Of a stretch of 64,000 nt of DNA, positions 1 through 9,814 are shown piece by piece. Source of the DNA: Paraglaciecola chathamensis S18K6 (GTDB lineage Bacteria > Pseudomonadota > Gammaproteobacteria > Enterobacterales > Alteromonadaceae); assembly GCA_000314955.1 (NCBI GenBank), contig BAEM01000042.1, positions 124,001-188,000 of the forward strand, given 5' to 3'. Position 1 is the stretch's first letter; each line of letters opens with the position of its first letter. A program made the translations under genes and the position numbers. The notes beneath the pieces were generated by a model. The model was given only the letters and a program-made list of their open reading frames with translations. It was not told the origin of the DNA and did no database searches.

Positions 1-926
1 GGAACCTCATGGGCATCAGCGATTTTACGAATATGCATGGCCATTTCGTCCACCCCTTTAGCCACCAGCACTGGGGCTCGCGTTCCTTGCTGATCGTATT
101 TTAAGGCAATGGAGTAATGCGTTGGGTTAGTCACTACCACATCAGCTGTTGGCACTTCTTGCATCATCCGATTTGCCGCAGCTTGAAATTGTAAACGGCG
201 AATGCGGTTTTTAACTTGTGGGTCACCTTCAGCATTTTTATTTTCATCTTTAACTTCCTGTTTAGACATTTTCATTTCCTTGTTGTGCTTATAGCTTTGA
301 TACGGCACATCAAACGCCGCGATAGGAATAAGCGCACAACACATCATTAAAAACGCCCAAGAAATTAAATCCATGGCATGAAATAAATTTTGCGGATACA
401 ACTCCAAATCTAAATGCAGGGCTTCATCTTTAAAGACCAGCATGGCTATATATGCCATTCCCATGACGACGATCACCTTCGCAATCGCTTTAAGCAGCTC
501 TACTAAACCGTTCATGCCAAACATTCGTTTGAAGCCAGCAAGTGGATTGAGTTTATTCGCTTTTGGGGCCGCCCCTTGCCAAGTAAAGTTATAGCCACCA
601 AGCGCTATATTGCCGTAAATTCCCGCGGCAGTAATGATCACCATATATAACATAACGGGCCCTGCGACAGTTTCAATCGCTGAGCCCCATGCTTGAAACA
701 TATGCGTAAAGTCGTAGGTTTCATCACGAGATAAAGTGAATGTGCGCTGGGTTACCAAATAGATAGCTTTGGCAATTTGCCCACCCATCATGATAAAAGC
801 CGCCGCACTGAAGACGAGCACTAAGGCCGTTGATAGCTCTTTAGATCGCGCGACTTGGCCCTTTTTTCTGGAGTCGGTGATCTTTTTGGATGTGGGGTCT
901 TCTGTTTTTTCATTCGCGTCAGACAT
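1..926 (-). CDS. flhB: FlhB, flagellar export gate / substrate-specificity switch (3' end cut)
   Basis: FlhB is the inner-membrane component of the flagellar type III export apparatus that switches export from rod/hook to filament substrates. The ATG at 926 follows a strong AAAGGAGG site and gives the usual start MSDANEKTEDPTSKK with a basic stretch (KKITDSRKKGQVARSKELS) before the membrane segments. The self-cleaving NPTH motif is encoded at 117-128, about residue 267, matching the family position. About 308 codons are visible; the rest of the cytoplasmic domain lies beyond the window start. It is the last gene seen of the fliK-to-flhB block, 76 bases after fliR. Confidence 0.97.
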   Translation of the reverse strand, partial: MSDANEKTEDPTSKKITDSRKKGQVARSKELSTALVLVFSAAAFIMMGGQIAKAIYLVTQRTFTLSRDETYDFTHMFQAWGSAIETVAGPVMLYMVIITAAGIYGNIALGGYNFTWQGAAPKANKLNPLAGFKRMFGMNGLVELLKAIAKVIVVMGMAYIAMLVFKDEALHLDLELYPQNLFHAMDLISWAFLMMCCALIPIAAFDVPYQSYKHNKEMKMSKQEVKDENKNAEGDPQVKNRIRRLQFQAAANRMMQEVPTADVVVTNPTHYSIALKYDQQGTRAPVLVAKGVDEMAMHIRKIADAHEV

Positions 927-1002
927 GACTAACCGCCTCCTTTAAGGGCTTGTTTCTGGGCTCCTTTGAGGAGTGTTGTCAGGACTGTTTTGATGAAAGT
1001 CT

Positions 1003-1782
1003 TCAAGGACACACCCTAACGAGCTGACACATCATTTGCTGCGCCCTGTCCCACTGTACTTCAAAGTGATAAGTAAAGTTGTCCATGGTGATCCAGATAA
1101 TCACCAAGCCCATAATTTGAGCAATACTGAAACCCAAACTAAAAATGTTTAACTGCGGTGCTGCCTTGGTCATAACGCCAAACGCTAAATTTACTATCAA
1201 CAGAGATACAATAGGCGCGAGAGACAAGGTTACCGCTGAGATAAACATCCACCCTGCCCAATGGGCAATTTCTCTGAATTGTTCTGGCTGCAACCAAGCT
1301 TCACCTACAGGAAACGCGGTAAAACTCATCACCACCATGCGGATCATTGCTAAATGGCCATCTAACGCCCAAAAGAGCAAGGTTGCCAATATGAGATAAA
1401 ATTGACCAACTGCCGGTACGTTAATTCCGTTGACCGGATCAACAATAGACGCAAAGCCAAGACCTGTCTGCATAGCAACCACTTGCCCTGCTAATACAAA
1501 AGTGTTGAGCACCATAGTGGAAATGAACCCCAGTGAGATGCCAATAATCAATTGCTGGATCACTAACATAAAGGTACCCACTGAAAACACCTCATCAACC
1601 TGTACCGGTGGTATCACAGGTAGAATGATCAGGGTAATAAACAAAGTGAGTAAAGCACGAACGGTAGTAGGAACGGTTTTCGCGCTAAGGCCAACCATAG
1701 TCGCTAACATGCCGGAGATACGCATAAACGGTAGTAACATATCGCCCATAAATTGCGTAATGACGTCAGCTGAAAACTCCAT
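1003..1782 (-). CDS. fliR: FliR, flagellar export gate membrane protein
   Basis: FliR forms the export gate with FliP and FliQ inside the MS ring. The 259-aa product is very hydrophobic with several membrane helices and matches the family in length and in its N-terminal DMLLPFMRISGML stretch. The open frame extends to a TTG at 1791. The ATG at 1782, just after the fliQ stop, is preferred because it leaves the genes side by side without overlap. Order fliP-Q-R-flhB is the standard one. Confidence 0.97.
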   Translation of the reverse strand: MEFSADVITQFMGDMLLPFMRISGMLATMVGLSAKTVPTTVRALLTLFITLIILPVIPPVQVDEVFSVGTFMLVIQQLIIGISLGFISTMVLNTFVLAGQVVAMQTGLGFASIVDPVNGINVPAVGQFYLILATLLFWALDGHLAMIRMVVMSFTAFPVGEAWLQPEQFREIAHWAGWMFISAVTLSLAPIVSLLIVNLAFGVMTKAAPQLNIFSLGFSIAQIMGLVIIWITMDNFTYHFEVQWDRAQQMMCQLVRVCP

Positions 1783-1783
1783 T

Positions 1784-2053
1784 TTAACCAACGACTTCCG
1801 GGATACGCTCCACCATAGTAAAGGTGAAGTCCATTAATTGTTGCACTAACCAATGTCCTCCCCAGCTCAAGGCCAGTAAGGTCACAATTAAACGCGGTAA
1901 GAAACTCATGGTTTGCTCGTTGATCGAGGTGGCCGCTTGGAATACCGCTACAATTAGCCCTACAAATAAACTCGGCAAAATAATGGCGGATACCAATAAA
2001 ATCACCATGTTCAACGCTTCTTTTAGGATATCAACAAAGACCTCAGGTGCCAT
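1784..2053 (-). CDS. fliQ: FliQ, flagellar export gate small subunit
   Basis: This 89-aa protein has two predicted membrane helices (about residues 15-38 and 52-72), the normal size and form of FliQ, which packs around FliP/FliR in the export gate. The start MAPEVFVDILKEAL and the segment TSINEQTMSFLPRL are typical of the family. It lies two bases after fliP and is followed at once by fliR, so translation is probably coupled. Confidence 0.97.
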   Translation of the reverse strand: MAPEVFVDILKEALNMVILLVSAIILPSLFVGLIVAVFQAATSINEQTMSFLPRLIVTLLALSWGGHWLVQQLMDFTFTMVERIPEVVG

Positions 2054-2055
2054 GA

Positions 2056-2811
2056 CTAGGTCCCCATTCCGAAGCTGTTTGCTAGCGTACCGAAAATTAA
2101 GTTCCAGCCGTCGACTAGCACAAATAGCATTAATTTGAAGGGCAAGGAGACAATCATCGGCGATAACATCATCATACCCATCGCCATCAGGATAGACGCC
2201 ACAACCAAATCTAAAATAAGAAAAGGAATAAATAGCATAAAACCAATCTGGAACGCTGTTTTCAGTTCACTGGTAACAAACGCTGGGATCAGTATATTCA
2301 TTGGGACATCAGCAGGCTCTTGGAACTGATCTTCGTAACCACCGATTTCCACGAAGGTTTCTAAATCTTTTACGCGCGTTTGAGCAAGCATAAAACCGCG
2401 CAATGGCTCCTTGGCTAACTCATAGGCTTGTATTGAGGTAATTTGCTCATTTAAATAAGGTTGAAGCGCCGTTTCGTTAATTTTTTCAAACACAGGTGCC
2501 ATGATAAACATCGATAAAAATAAGCTCACACCAATAAGAATTTGGTTCGACGGAGACTGCTGCAAACCAATAGCTTGACGCAGAATAGATAACACAATGA
2601 TGATCCGTGTAAATGAAGTCATCATCATAATGAACGCGGGAAGCAAACTAAGTGCTGTCATAATAGCCACGACTTGCAATGTCATGGTGTAATCTTGCGA
2701 ACCGTCTGCGTTCTCGGTCATGGTCAAAGCGGGGATCCCCGGCTCTGCAATCGCCCAACTCGGCGCAGCCAACAGCACGGCGGCCAATAGCCAGAAAAAT
2801 AGTTTATTCAT
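2056..2811 (-). CDS. fliP: FliP, flagellar export gate protein
   Basis: FliP is the pentameric core of the flagellar export gate. The 251-aa protein has a cleavable signal peptide ([19 protein letters not shown]), typical of FliP, followed by [18 protein letters not shown] and conserved membrane helices. The frame stays open upstream to 2979, but the ATG at 2811 gives the signal peptide and the usual length. It overlaps the end of fliO by 8 bases. Confidence 0.97.
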   Translation of the reverse strand: MNKLFFWLLAAVLLAAPSWAIAEPGIPALTMTENADGSQDYTMTLQVVAIMTALSLLPAFIMMMTSFTRIIIVLSILRQAIGLQQSPSNQILIGVSLFLSMFIMAPVFEKINETALQPYLNEQITSIQAYELAKEPLRGFMLAQTRVKDLETFVEIGGYEDQFQEPADVPMNILIPAFVTSELKTAFQIGFMLFIPFLILDLVVASILMAMGMMMLSPMIVSLPFKLMLFVLVDGWNLIFGTLANSFGMGT

Positions 2812-3304
2812 CGCGCTCTCCCGCGTTGCGCTTACTGCCAGGATTGGCGTTGGGCTGTAACTTGCCAGCCATAAACAAGTTAAGTTTATCTTTGAAATTC
2901 TCGCCGCTTGGGGGCTTATCATTTGCAATGGGCGTATCAAGTTTAGCGAGATGATTAATATTCTGAGCCGTAACACCAATCAGGTGCTGTTCGTCTCCCA
3001 CTTCAATAACCAATACCCGCTCTTTCGTTCCTGCAGCTAGAGAGGCCACTACTTTAAGTTGACCCGAGCTACCACCAGTGACGTTAAACCGTCGCATGAT
3101 GAACGCCAACATGAAAACCACGGCGATAACCAATAAAAGGGATAGAAAAATTGACACTATAGATGTGGGATCAGAGAGGGTTTTGGCCTCAGCAAGTGCT
3201 GTATTTGAGGCTAAAAACAGAGGGCTCAGAAGCAACCAAACCCTTGTTTTAAAAGGAGTTTGGTTAGCGGAGTTTTTTGATTCTTTCCAGTTGACTAATA
3301 ACAT
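2804..3304 (-). CDS. fliO: FliO, flagellar export assembly protein
   Basis: FliO helps assemble the FliP complex in the inner membrane. The 166-aa frame has a hydrophobic N-terminal segment, one clear membrane helix (about residues 47-70, ending FIMRRF) and a small cytoplasmic domain with the FliO-like stretch [20 protein letters not shown]. The start is uncertain: the ATG at 3304 overlaps fliN by 41 bases and has no clear ribosome site, and a downstream TTG near the hydrophobic segment is an alternative. Position between fliN and fliP supports the call. Confidence 0.88.
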   Translation of the reverse strand: MLLVNWKESKNSANQTPFKTRVWLLLSPLFLASNTALAEAKTLSDPTSIVSIFLSLLLVIAVVFMLAFIMRRFNVTGGSSGQLKVVASLAAGTKERVLVIEVGDEQHLIGVTAQNINHLAKLDTPIANDKPPSGENFKDKLNLFMAGKLQPNANPGSKRNAGERDE

Positions 3305-3659
3305 CAGTTAAGCGAATACCAAATTTATCGTTGACGACTACTACTTCACCATGAGCAATCAACGTGCCATTTACTAACACATCGAGTGGTTCGCCAGCAA
3401 CACGGTCTAATTCAACGACAGATCCTTGGTTTAATTGCAGTAGATTACGAATGCTGATGTGACTGCGCCCTACTTCCATGGAAATAGTCACAGGGATATC
3501 AAGGATCGTATCTAACTTACGTTTTTCCGCTGGCGTGATATCTTTATCTTCTTCAAGCTCATCAAAATCTGCAACGGTCGCCGCTGCGTCTTTATTTTCT
3601 TCGTCTGCTTGTTCAGCCATGGCTGCTGCCCAATCGTCTAAACCTTCTTCTTCACTCAT
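3264..3659 (-). CDS. fliN: FliN, C-ring switch protein
   Basis: FliN builds the base of the C ring and takes part in switching and in docking FliH. The 131-aa product has an acidic N-terminal half and a C-terminal SpoA domain (about residues 49-128) with the family signatures ILDIPVTISMEVGRSHI and [18 protein letters not shown]. The ATG at 3659 has AGAGG upstream. The gene follows fliM by 20 bases. Confidence 0.98.
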   Translation of the reverse strand: MSEEEGLDDWAAAMAEQADEENKDAAATVADFDELEEDKDITPAEKRKLDTILDIPVTISMEVGRSHISIRNLLQLNQGSVVELDRVAGEPLDVLVNGTLIAHGEVVVVNDKFGIRLTDVISQLERIKKLR

Positions 3660-3679
3660 AATATTTGCCTCTTGATTGG

Positions 3680-4738
3680 CTACAAATCATCTTCAAGGGT
3701 TTGTAACTCGGCGTCGCTGTCAATTCTGCGACCGCCTTTGGTTAATAGTTGTAACTCCGATTTCACTGATGTGGGACGCGGAATTTTATCGGTAATTTTG
3801 AGCGCTAGGTTGTCACGAGAACGACCAAGCTTGGCTCTGAAAGTAGGTAATTCTTCAATCATGACGGTAATGTGCTCGGGCATATCGATCGGGATAATAT
3901 CTCCGGCTTTCATGTCCATAATTTTTTGCAAGCTAAGGGTTAAATCCATCATGTGGGTTGATAGCTCAACTTTTACGTCCATGATTTCATCCCGTAACGC
4001 TTTACTCCAACGCAGATCGGTATCTTCTTTATCACTTTGCACGCCCGCATCAAGTAATTCTCGAATTGGCTCAAGCATGGAATAAGGCAAAGACACGTGA
4101 AAATCACCGCCGCCACCATCAAGTTCAATATGAAAAGAACTGATCACCACCACTTCGGTAGGGCTCACAATGTTCGCCATAGCTGGGTTTACTTCCGAGT
4201 CTAAATACTCAAAAGATACATCCATCACTGGGGCCCATGCTTCTTTGTAATCTTCAAAAATGAGTTTAAGCAACATTTGAATAATGCGTCGCTCAGTGGG
4301 GGTAAATTCTCGACCTTCAATTTTGGCATGGTAACGTCCATCGCCACCGAAGAAGTTATCCACTAAAATAAATACTAAGCGAGCTTCCATGGTGATCAAA
4401 CCTGTGCCCTTTAAAGGACGAAAGCGCACCATATTTAAGCTAGTAGGAACGAACAAAGTATGAATATATTCTCCAAACTTAATCATTTGGATACCGTTAA
4501 TTGATACTTCAGCCGAGCGGCGCATCATATTAAACAAGCTAACCCGCATATGTCTGGCAAACCGTTCGTTTACGATTTCCAGTGTTGGCATTCTTCCCCT
4601 AACGATTCGATCCTGCGAAGAGAAGTCGTATTCAAGCGCAGAGCCATCGCCTTGCGTTTCTTCAACGTCTTCTTCTTCGACTTCGTCTACTCCGTGAAGT
4701 AGCGCATCGATTTCATCTTGGGATAATAAGTCGCTCAA
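3680..4738 (-). CDS. fliM: FliM, C-ring switch protein (TTG start)
   Basis: FliM binds phosphorylated CheY and sets rotation direction in the C ring. The product has the N-terminal CheY-binding peptide (LLSQDEIDALLHGVD), the middle domain with the FFGGDGR motif, and a C-terminal SpoA domain. The 352-aa length is normal. The first codon is TTG at 4738: no ATG lies upstream in frame, and the peptide from this codon matches known FliM starts exactly, so a rare start codon is likely. Confidence 0.97.
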   Translation of the reverse strand: MSDLLSQDEIDALLHGVDEVEEEDVEETQGDGSALEYDFSSQDRIVRGRMPTLEIVNERFARHMRVSLFNMMRRSAEVSINGIQMIKFGEYIHTLFVPTSLNMVRFRPLKGTGLITMEARLVFILVDNFFGGDGRYHAKIEGREFTPTERRIIQMLLKLIFEDYKEAWAPVMDVSFEYLDSEVNPAMANIVSPTEVVVISSFHIELDGGGGDFHVSLPYSMLEPIRELLDAGVQSDKEDTDLRWSKALRDEIMDVKVELSTHMMDLTLSLQKIMDMKAGDIIPIDMPEHITVMIEELPTFRAKLGRSRDNLALKITDKIPRPTSVKSELQLLTKGGRRIDSDAELQTLEDDL

Positions 4739-4756
4739 TCTCTTTCTCGCTTATGC

Positions 4757-5284
4757 TTATTGCATCACAAAACCAGTGAACAATACCTGCTCAACCAATT
4801 CATTACCTGATACGTCTTTCAACGTTTTCTGCACTTCTTTTAACGCATTATCACGTATCGTTGCTTTACCTGCCTCAGTGATTAAATCATCAGCATTCGC
4901 TTGGCTAAATGCGCGATTTAATGCCCCTTGAATAGACGGTATATGCATTTTCACTTGTTCTTCGGCGTCACTACCGCGCACCATAAGTTGTACTTTTATC
5001 TCAACTAATCTGTCCCTAGTGGTGCCTGGCACATTAAACGTGATTGGGTTAGGTATCGCTACGTACAATGCTGTGCCCGTTTTAACTGGTGCTGACATGG
5101 ACGCTCCGTCGCTGCTGCCTTGTGTTTGCTCAGCACCCGCCTCCATAGCCGCGTCATCTTCACCACCCAGTAAAAAATAAGCGGCAGCTGAGCCCCCTAA
5201 CAGTAAAACAACCACAATGATGATAATCATCATAAGTTTACTTTTTTTACCGCCTTCTTCCATTTGTAATTCTTCTTCAGCCAT
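4757..5284 (-). CDS. fliL: FliL, flagellar stator-associated membrane protein
   Basis: FliL is a single-pass inner-membrane protein that surrounds and stabilises the stators. The 175-aa protein has an acidic N-terminal tail, one membrane helix (about residues 18-42) and a periplasmic FliL domain ending LVEQVLFTGFVMQ. The ATG at 5284 is preferred over an in-frame GTG at 5290, since AAGG sits at good spacing before it. It is the first gene after fliK. Confidence 0.96.
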   Translation of the reverse strand: MAEEELQMEEGGKKSKLMMIIIIVVVLLLGGSAAAYFLLGGEDDAAMEAGAEQTQGSSDGASMSAPVKTGTALYVAIPNPITFNVPGTTRDRLVEIKVQLMVRGSDAEEQVKMHIPSIQGALNRAFSQANADDLITEAGKATIRDNALKEVQKTLKDVSGNELVEQVLFTGFVMQ

Positions 5285-5363
5285 GAGCACGCCTTAAATA
5301 ATAAATTGCTGCTATTATCGTTCTTACTCAGAAAATCGCAATCGATAAGCACCTTAGATAACG

Positions 5364-7685
5364 TTAAACAAAGTAATCTATACCGCCTAAAGCTCCATTC
5401 ACGATTGGCTGCTGTAATACACCTTCAGGTACTTCGCCTTCAGCCAGACCTTGCTCTGCACTATGGCCATGACCATTGCCATTTCCGGCCATTTGCTGCT
5501 CGTCACCTTCGTCTTGCGACCCTTGTTCGACGGATGATTGCCCCAGCTCAATGCCCTTTTCAGCCAACATCTCTTTTAACTTAGGAGCAGCATTATCAAT
5601 CGCTTCTTTAGCATGTAAGGTTTGCACCACGAAACTCACGTTCGCTGACTCCCCACTTACCGACACCTTTACGTGCATTGAACCTAATTCAGCTGGGTCT
5701 AAGCGTATGTCTGCTACCAATTGATTGGCATTAACCATAAAACGTACTTTTTCAGCTAATTGCTGGTGCGCTTCAGGTTTGGCTAAATTCAATGCTTTAT
5801 CAAATTGCCCTTGCTGCAACTGGCTTGCCTTAGTTTGTTCAACCATATTGATGCCCTGCTCACGATAGGTAGCATTAACCGATTGCTGATGCGAAACCTG
5901 TTCTAGCGCGCTACTCATCAATTGGGCCACGTCTACTACCTGCATCATTGACCGCGTAGCCAATTCTACCTGCTCAGGCTTAGTTGAAAGCATATTGCTT
6001 GCCAACTCTGGTGACGATTTTATGGCGTCATTCACCAAGGCCTTTAAATCAATGCCGGGCTCACGGCCTTTTTCAAGCTGAGCTTTAACTTCGGCCAAGC
6101 CTGTTTTTAAAGCAGAAATAAAATCAGTGGTACCGCTGACGTCTGCTTTGGTGTCAACTTTGCTCAAAAGGTTACTCAAATCAAGGCTTGCGGGGGGCGT
6201 TAAGTCACTCTCTATCTGACCTGTATTTGTCACCACTGTGCCAATAGAGGATTCACTCACGGAGCTTGTACTTGCCGTGCCTCCTTGCTGTAATTGCTTG
6301 GCTAATATTGCTAAGGCACTCTCAAGTTTTTCTGGGGGCAACTGTAGAAGCTTTTTTAATTCAGGTGTACTTTCTAACAAGACAAGCTGTTGTTGCGTTA
6401 GCTCAGCGTCTAATTCAGAGGCACCAGCGTCAAGCCCAGAGACAAGAGCGCTTTGCTCAGTTGCTTGTTCAATAAGTTGCGACACTGTTTCGCTACTGCC
6501 CGCTTGTGGCTCACTCCCCTTTACCCCAAGTGTTTGTATCGCTACATCACCTTTGGCTGTTTCTTTTGTGGTGGCAGCTTTTGCATCCATTAAACTGAAA
6601 ACAGCTTGAGCAAGCTCGACTAGTTCTTGCTCATTAAGTACTAACTCTTCTTCTGCAGATTGTATTAGCGTATCTGAAACTTCGCTGGTCTGAGTTTCAA
6701 GTGTCCCTTCAGTACCGGCATCAACGAGCGCTACTTTTGACTCTTCACTTATTTGCTCTTGTGTTGTGAGTAATTGCTTTAACGCACTCATTAGTTCTGG
6801 TTGCCCCTCAAGCGCAGCCATCATTTTACTCACATCATCAGCGGGTATTTTGCCTTCAGCTATTTTACCTTCAACGCTATGCTCATTTGCGCCTTGCGCT
6901 GATCTGCTATCGAGCTGGGTATTATTCATTTTGTTCAGCAAAGCTGCTACCAGTGCCAACTGGTCACTTTCTGGCATACCAGCAATATCGTCACTTGCGT
7001 TTGAGCCAGAAACTGTTTCGATAGCGTCCTCGGCATTGATGGGAAAACCTGCACTATCAATAATTCCTTTAAGCGAGCTTTCATCGGCCACACCCGCTTT
7101 TTGACTATTACCTTGCGCTTCGCTGTTACCTTTGCTCTGAGCGTTTGCCACAAGCTGTTCAACTATCGATAACCAATGATTGCCCTGTGCATCATCTTTA
7201 ACCTTTGTGGTAACCAAGGTATCAACCTGTTCTGATGACGTCACGTTAGCCTCGGCTGTGCCCATCTGAACTTGCGCCGATATGTCGATATTTTTACCGT
7301 CCGATTCGTTTTGCGCTGTACTTTTACTTGCAAGACCATTCTTATCAGTTGCAACCGTGTTACCTCGCTCTGCAGCAAAAGGCTGCGCTTGTTTGCCCAA
7401 CGCATTTGATTCTTCGCTAGGGGAAGTATTTGATAGCGCGTCTTGGGTCGCTTTTTCTGATGCGACAACACTTTTTTGTGCAGCTTGCTTATCTTTTTTA
7501 CTGGTGCGTGGCTGTACGTCAGCTTTAGTCTCAGGTGTTGCCTTAGCTGACTGATGAGATTTATTCTCCTTAGCTAACATAAAGGCAAATTCATCTGCAT
7601 TTTGCAGTTTAGAGGCGCTTTTATCACTCACATCAACCGCGTAAGCGGCAACGTCTGATTTAGCAGTGGCAATTTGTTGCAGCAT
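5364..7685 (-). CDS. fliK: FliK, hook-length control protein (long form)
   Basis: FliK is exported during hook assembly and triggers the specificity switch in FlhB. At 773 aa it is about twice the length of the enteric protein. Residues 1 to about 600 are low-complexity, rich in Gln, Ala, Ser and Glu, as expected for an extended ruler. The C-terminal region (about residues 640-730) carries the conserved hook-length domain, including VRFMVNANQLVADIRLDPAE and GSMHVKVSVSGESANVSF. The ATG at 7685 is preceded by AGAGG. The gene opens the fliK-L-M-N-O-P-Q-R-flhB run. Confidence 0.95.
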   Translation of the reverse strand: MLQQIATAKSDVAAYAVDVSDKSASKLQNADEFAFMLAKENKSHQSAKATPETKADVQPRTSKKDKQAAQKSVVASEKATQDALSNTSPSEESNALGKQAQPFAAERGNTVATDKNGLASKSTAQNESDGKNIDISAQVQMGTAEANVTSSEQVDTLVTTKVKDDAQGNHWLSIVEQLVANAQSKGNSEAQGNSQKAGVADESSLKGIIDSAGFPINAEDAIETVSGSNASDDIAGMPESDQLALVAALLNKMNNTQLDSRSAQGANEHSVEGKIAEGKIPADDVSKMMAALEGQPELMSALKQLLTTQEQISEESKVALVDAGTEGTLETQTSEVSDTLIQSAEEELVLNEQELVELAQAVFSLMDAKAATTKETAKGDVAIQTLGVKGSEPQAGSSETVSQLIEQATEQSALVSGLDAGASELDAELTQQQLVLLESTPELKKLLQLPPEKLESALAILAKQLQQGGTASTSSVSESSIGTVVTNTGQIESDLTPPASLDLSNLLSKVDTKADVSGTTDFISALKTGLAEVKAQLEKGREPGIDLKALVNDAIKSSPELASNMLSTKPEQVELATRSMMQVVDVAQLMSSALEQVSHQQSVNATYREQGINMVEQTKASQLQQGQFDKALNLAKPEAHQQLAEKVRFMVNANQLVADIRLDPAELGSMHVKVSVSGESANVSFVVQTLHAKEAIDNAAPKLKEMLAEKGIELGQSSVEQGSQDEGDEQQMAGNGNGHGHSAEQGLAEGEVPEGVLQQPIVNGALGGIDYFV

Positions 7686-7841
7686 TTAAAATCCTCTACA
7701 CCCAAGTGTGAAAAAATAATTATTCTATTTAAAAACAAAAACTTAATAATAGTTGTTGAATAGTAGAAGGCACTAACGGCGCTCTTTTCACGATTCAATC
7801 TCTTGGTTTTTAGTTCTTAAATTGTCTCTTGAATGAATAAG

Positions 7842-7857
7842 AGCAATGTTCATTCCA
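7842..7857 (-). promoter_or_regulatory. possible sigma-54 promoter upstream of fliK
   Basis: On the minus strand the site reads TGGAAT-N5-TTGCT, with the GG and GC pairs at the correct 12-base offset. It lies 157 bases before the fliK start in a 272-base gap after fliJ. The -24 element deviates (TGGAA rather than TGGCA), so this is a moderate call. Confidence 0.45.
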
Positions 7858-7957
7858 ACATAAATGAATATACACAAAGCAGACTAAAACAAGAGGACGC
7901 GTAGAAGCACTTAGAGTTTTTTACCCGTTGAGAGGGTAGCCAGTGATTAGACTAATA

Positions 7958-8398
7958 CTATTTGCTGCGCAGAAACTTTTGTAATGCAAGTTCGTCAAGC
8001 ATTTGCTGTTCTGCTCTATCCTGCTTTTGTTGAATCTTAAGGGCTTGTTTATCGAGTAACATTTCCACAGCTTTTCGCTTGCGCTGCTGAGCAAGCCACT
8101 GTGTTTTGCGCTGCTCGGCCACCACAAGTGCATTGCTGACTTGTTTCGTTTGTTGTTCACATGCGGCATCAATTTTACCCACGAAGGACTGGTGCTGCCC
8201 ATAATTTTTCGCAGCTAAACCAAGCTGGCCCTTACGGATCCCTTCTTTTAAATAGTTAACTCGATATTGCTCTAATCCAGTGAGTTTATTTTGATTATCT
8301 ACTACGTTTTGCTGTGCTAACTGGTAGTCTGTGGCCATTTTTTGCTCTTTACGACGTTCCCAATCTGCCACCATTTGCAATTGCTTACTGACCGGCAT
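7958..8398 (-). CDS. fliJ: FliJ, flagellar export ATPase stalk protein
   Basis: FliJ is a small coiled-coil protein that inserts into the FliI hexamer and contacts FlhA. The 146-aa product is charged and helical throughout (for example WERRKEQKMATDYQLAQQNV). The open frame reaches 8440, but the ATG at 8398 has AGGAG eight bases upstream and begins MPVSKQLQMVADWERRKEQK, as in related FliJ proteins. It follows fliI by 75 bases and closes the fliEFGHIJ group. Confidence 0.93.
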   Translation of the reverse strand: MPVSKQLQMVADWERRKEQKMATDYQLAQQNVVDNQNKLTGLEQYRVNYLKEGIRKGQLGLAAKNYGQHQSFVGKIDAACEQQTKQVSNALVVAEQRKTQWLAQQRKRKAVEMLLDKQALKIQQKQDRAEQQMLDELALQKFLRSK

Positions 8399-8473
8399 AT
8401 CGCGCTCCTGTCTGAAGTGAAAAATGAACGGAATAGGCAAGTTGCTCTATGCGTAGAAATTTAACCACAATCA

Positions 8474-9808
8474 TCATGCGGGCCCTAAGCCAGTACCAAG
8501 CTTAACCATAGTTTCGACACTTTCTTCAAAAGTCAGTATTTGCTGCATACCTTGTTGTAAAAAAGCATTGATAGCAGGCTCAGCTTTAATAGATAAATCA
8601 ATGCGCGGATCGTTACCTCTGGTGTATGCACCAATGCTAATGAGATCGCGGTTTTGTTGGTAAGTTGAATACACTTGCCGTATGCGCCGAGCAACTTGAA
8701 CATGCTCAGGGCTAACAACCATAGGCATCACTCGGCTAATAGAAGCTTCAATATCAATGGCGGGGTAATGTCCTGAATCTGCTAGTTGACGCGAGAGTAC
8801 GATATGCCCGTCTAGTATAGCTCGTGCCGAGTCAGCGATTGGATCTTGTAAATCATCCCCTTCGGTTAGCACGGTGTAAAATGCGGTGATAGAGCCTTGG
8901 TTCTCCCCGCCATTTCCAGCCCGCTCAACTAATGCAGGCAAGCGTGCAAATACAGAAGGCGGGTAGCCTTTGGTTGCAGGTGGTTCACCGACCGCCAGAG
9001 CAATTTCACGCTGGGCCATCGCGTAGCGGGTCAGCGAATCAACAAGTAATAGAACATTCATCCCTTTATCGCGAAAGTACTCGGCAATCGTAACGGCGGT
9101 TTCACATCCTTTTAAACGCATTAACGGGGATGTATCGGCAGGTGCCGCCACGACAACGGCTTTTTGACGCTCTTCATCGCCTAAAATATCTTGAATAAAC
9201 TCTTTTACTTCTCGCCCACGTTCACCGACCAAGCCCACCACTACCACATCGGCACTCGTGCCTCGGGTCATCATGCCTAGCAATACACTTTTACCCACAC
9301 CACTGCCTGCAAACAACCCCATGCGTTGGCCGCTGCCTACTGTAATCATGCTATTAATAGCTCGCACGCCTACATCTAGAGGTTCGCGAATTGGCTTTCT
9401 GGAAAGTGGGTTCATAGGTGGGCGGGTTAACGGCACGCGCTTTTCTGCTTTGATGGCCCCAAGACCATCTAGAGGTTGACCATTGCCGTCTACCACTCGC
9501 CCTAAAAGAGACATACCTACGGGTAGCCCTTGTTCACGGTTAAGTGGCTGAACGCGCGAGCCTGGCACTATGCCTTTAACTGCCTGAGTAGGCATCAAAT
9601 AGGTAATATGCTCAGCAAATCCAACCACTTCAGCTTCAATTTCACCATCTACTGTTTGAATCAAACATTGGCTACCCACTGGCATTTGGCAGCCGACAGC
9701 TTCTAATGTTAAACCAATTCCGCGCACCAGCTTGCCGGCTGCAACGACCGGCGCTTGAGGTACCTGTTGTTGCAGTGCTTTAATATTTTCTAATAGCGAA
9801 AGTGACAT
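8474..9808 (-). CDS. fliI: FliI, flagellum-specific export ATPase
   Basis: FliI is the hexameric ATPase that powers or primes flagellar protein export. It is related to F1-beta. Walker A is GSGVGKS at residues 168-174, followed by [14 protein letters not shown] and the Walker B region [20 protein letters not shown]. Length (444 aa) is normal. It begins five bases after the fliH stop. Confidence 0.98.
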   Translation of the reverse strand: MSLSLLENIKALQQQVPQAPVVAAGKLVRGIGLTLEAVGCQMPVGSQCLIQTVDGEIEAEVVGFAEHITYLMPTQAVKGIVPGSRVQPLNREQGLPVGMSLLGRVVDGNGQPLDGLGAIKAEKRVPLTRPPMNPLSRKPIREPLDVGVRAINSMITVGSGQRMGLFAGSGVGKSVLLGMMTRGTSADVVVVGLVGERGREVKEFIQDILGDEERQKAVVVAAPADTSPLMRLKGCETAVTIAEYFRDKGMNVLLLVDSLTRYAMAQREIALAVGEPPATKGYPPSVFARLPALVERAGNGGENQGSITAFYTVLTEGDDLQDPIADSARAILDGHIVLSRQLADSGHYPAIDIEASISRVMPMVVSPEHVQVARRIRQVYSTYQQNRDLISIGAYTRGNDPRIDLSIKAEPAINAFLQQGMQQILTFEESVETMVKLGTGLGPA

Positions 9809-9814
9809 AATCGG

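Noticed and set aside
6238-7554. Plus-strand open frames across fliK and other fli genes
   Set aside because: They are shadows of the conserved minus-strand genes, with Cys/Ser-rich compositions and no family motifs.
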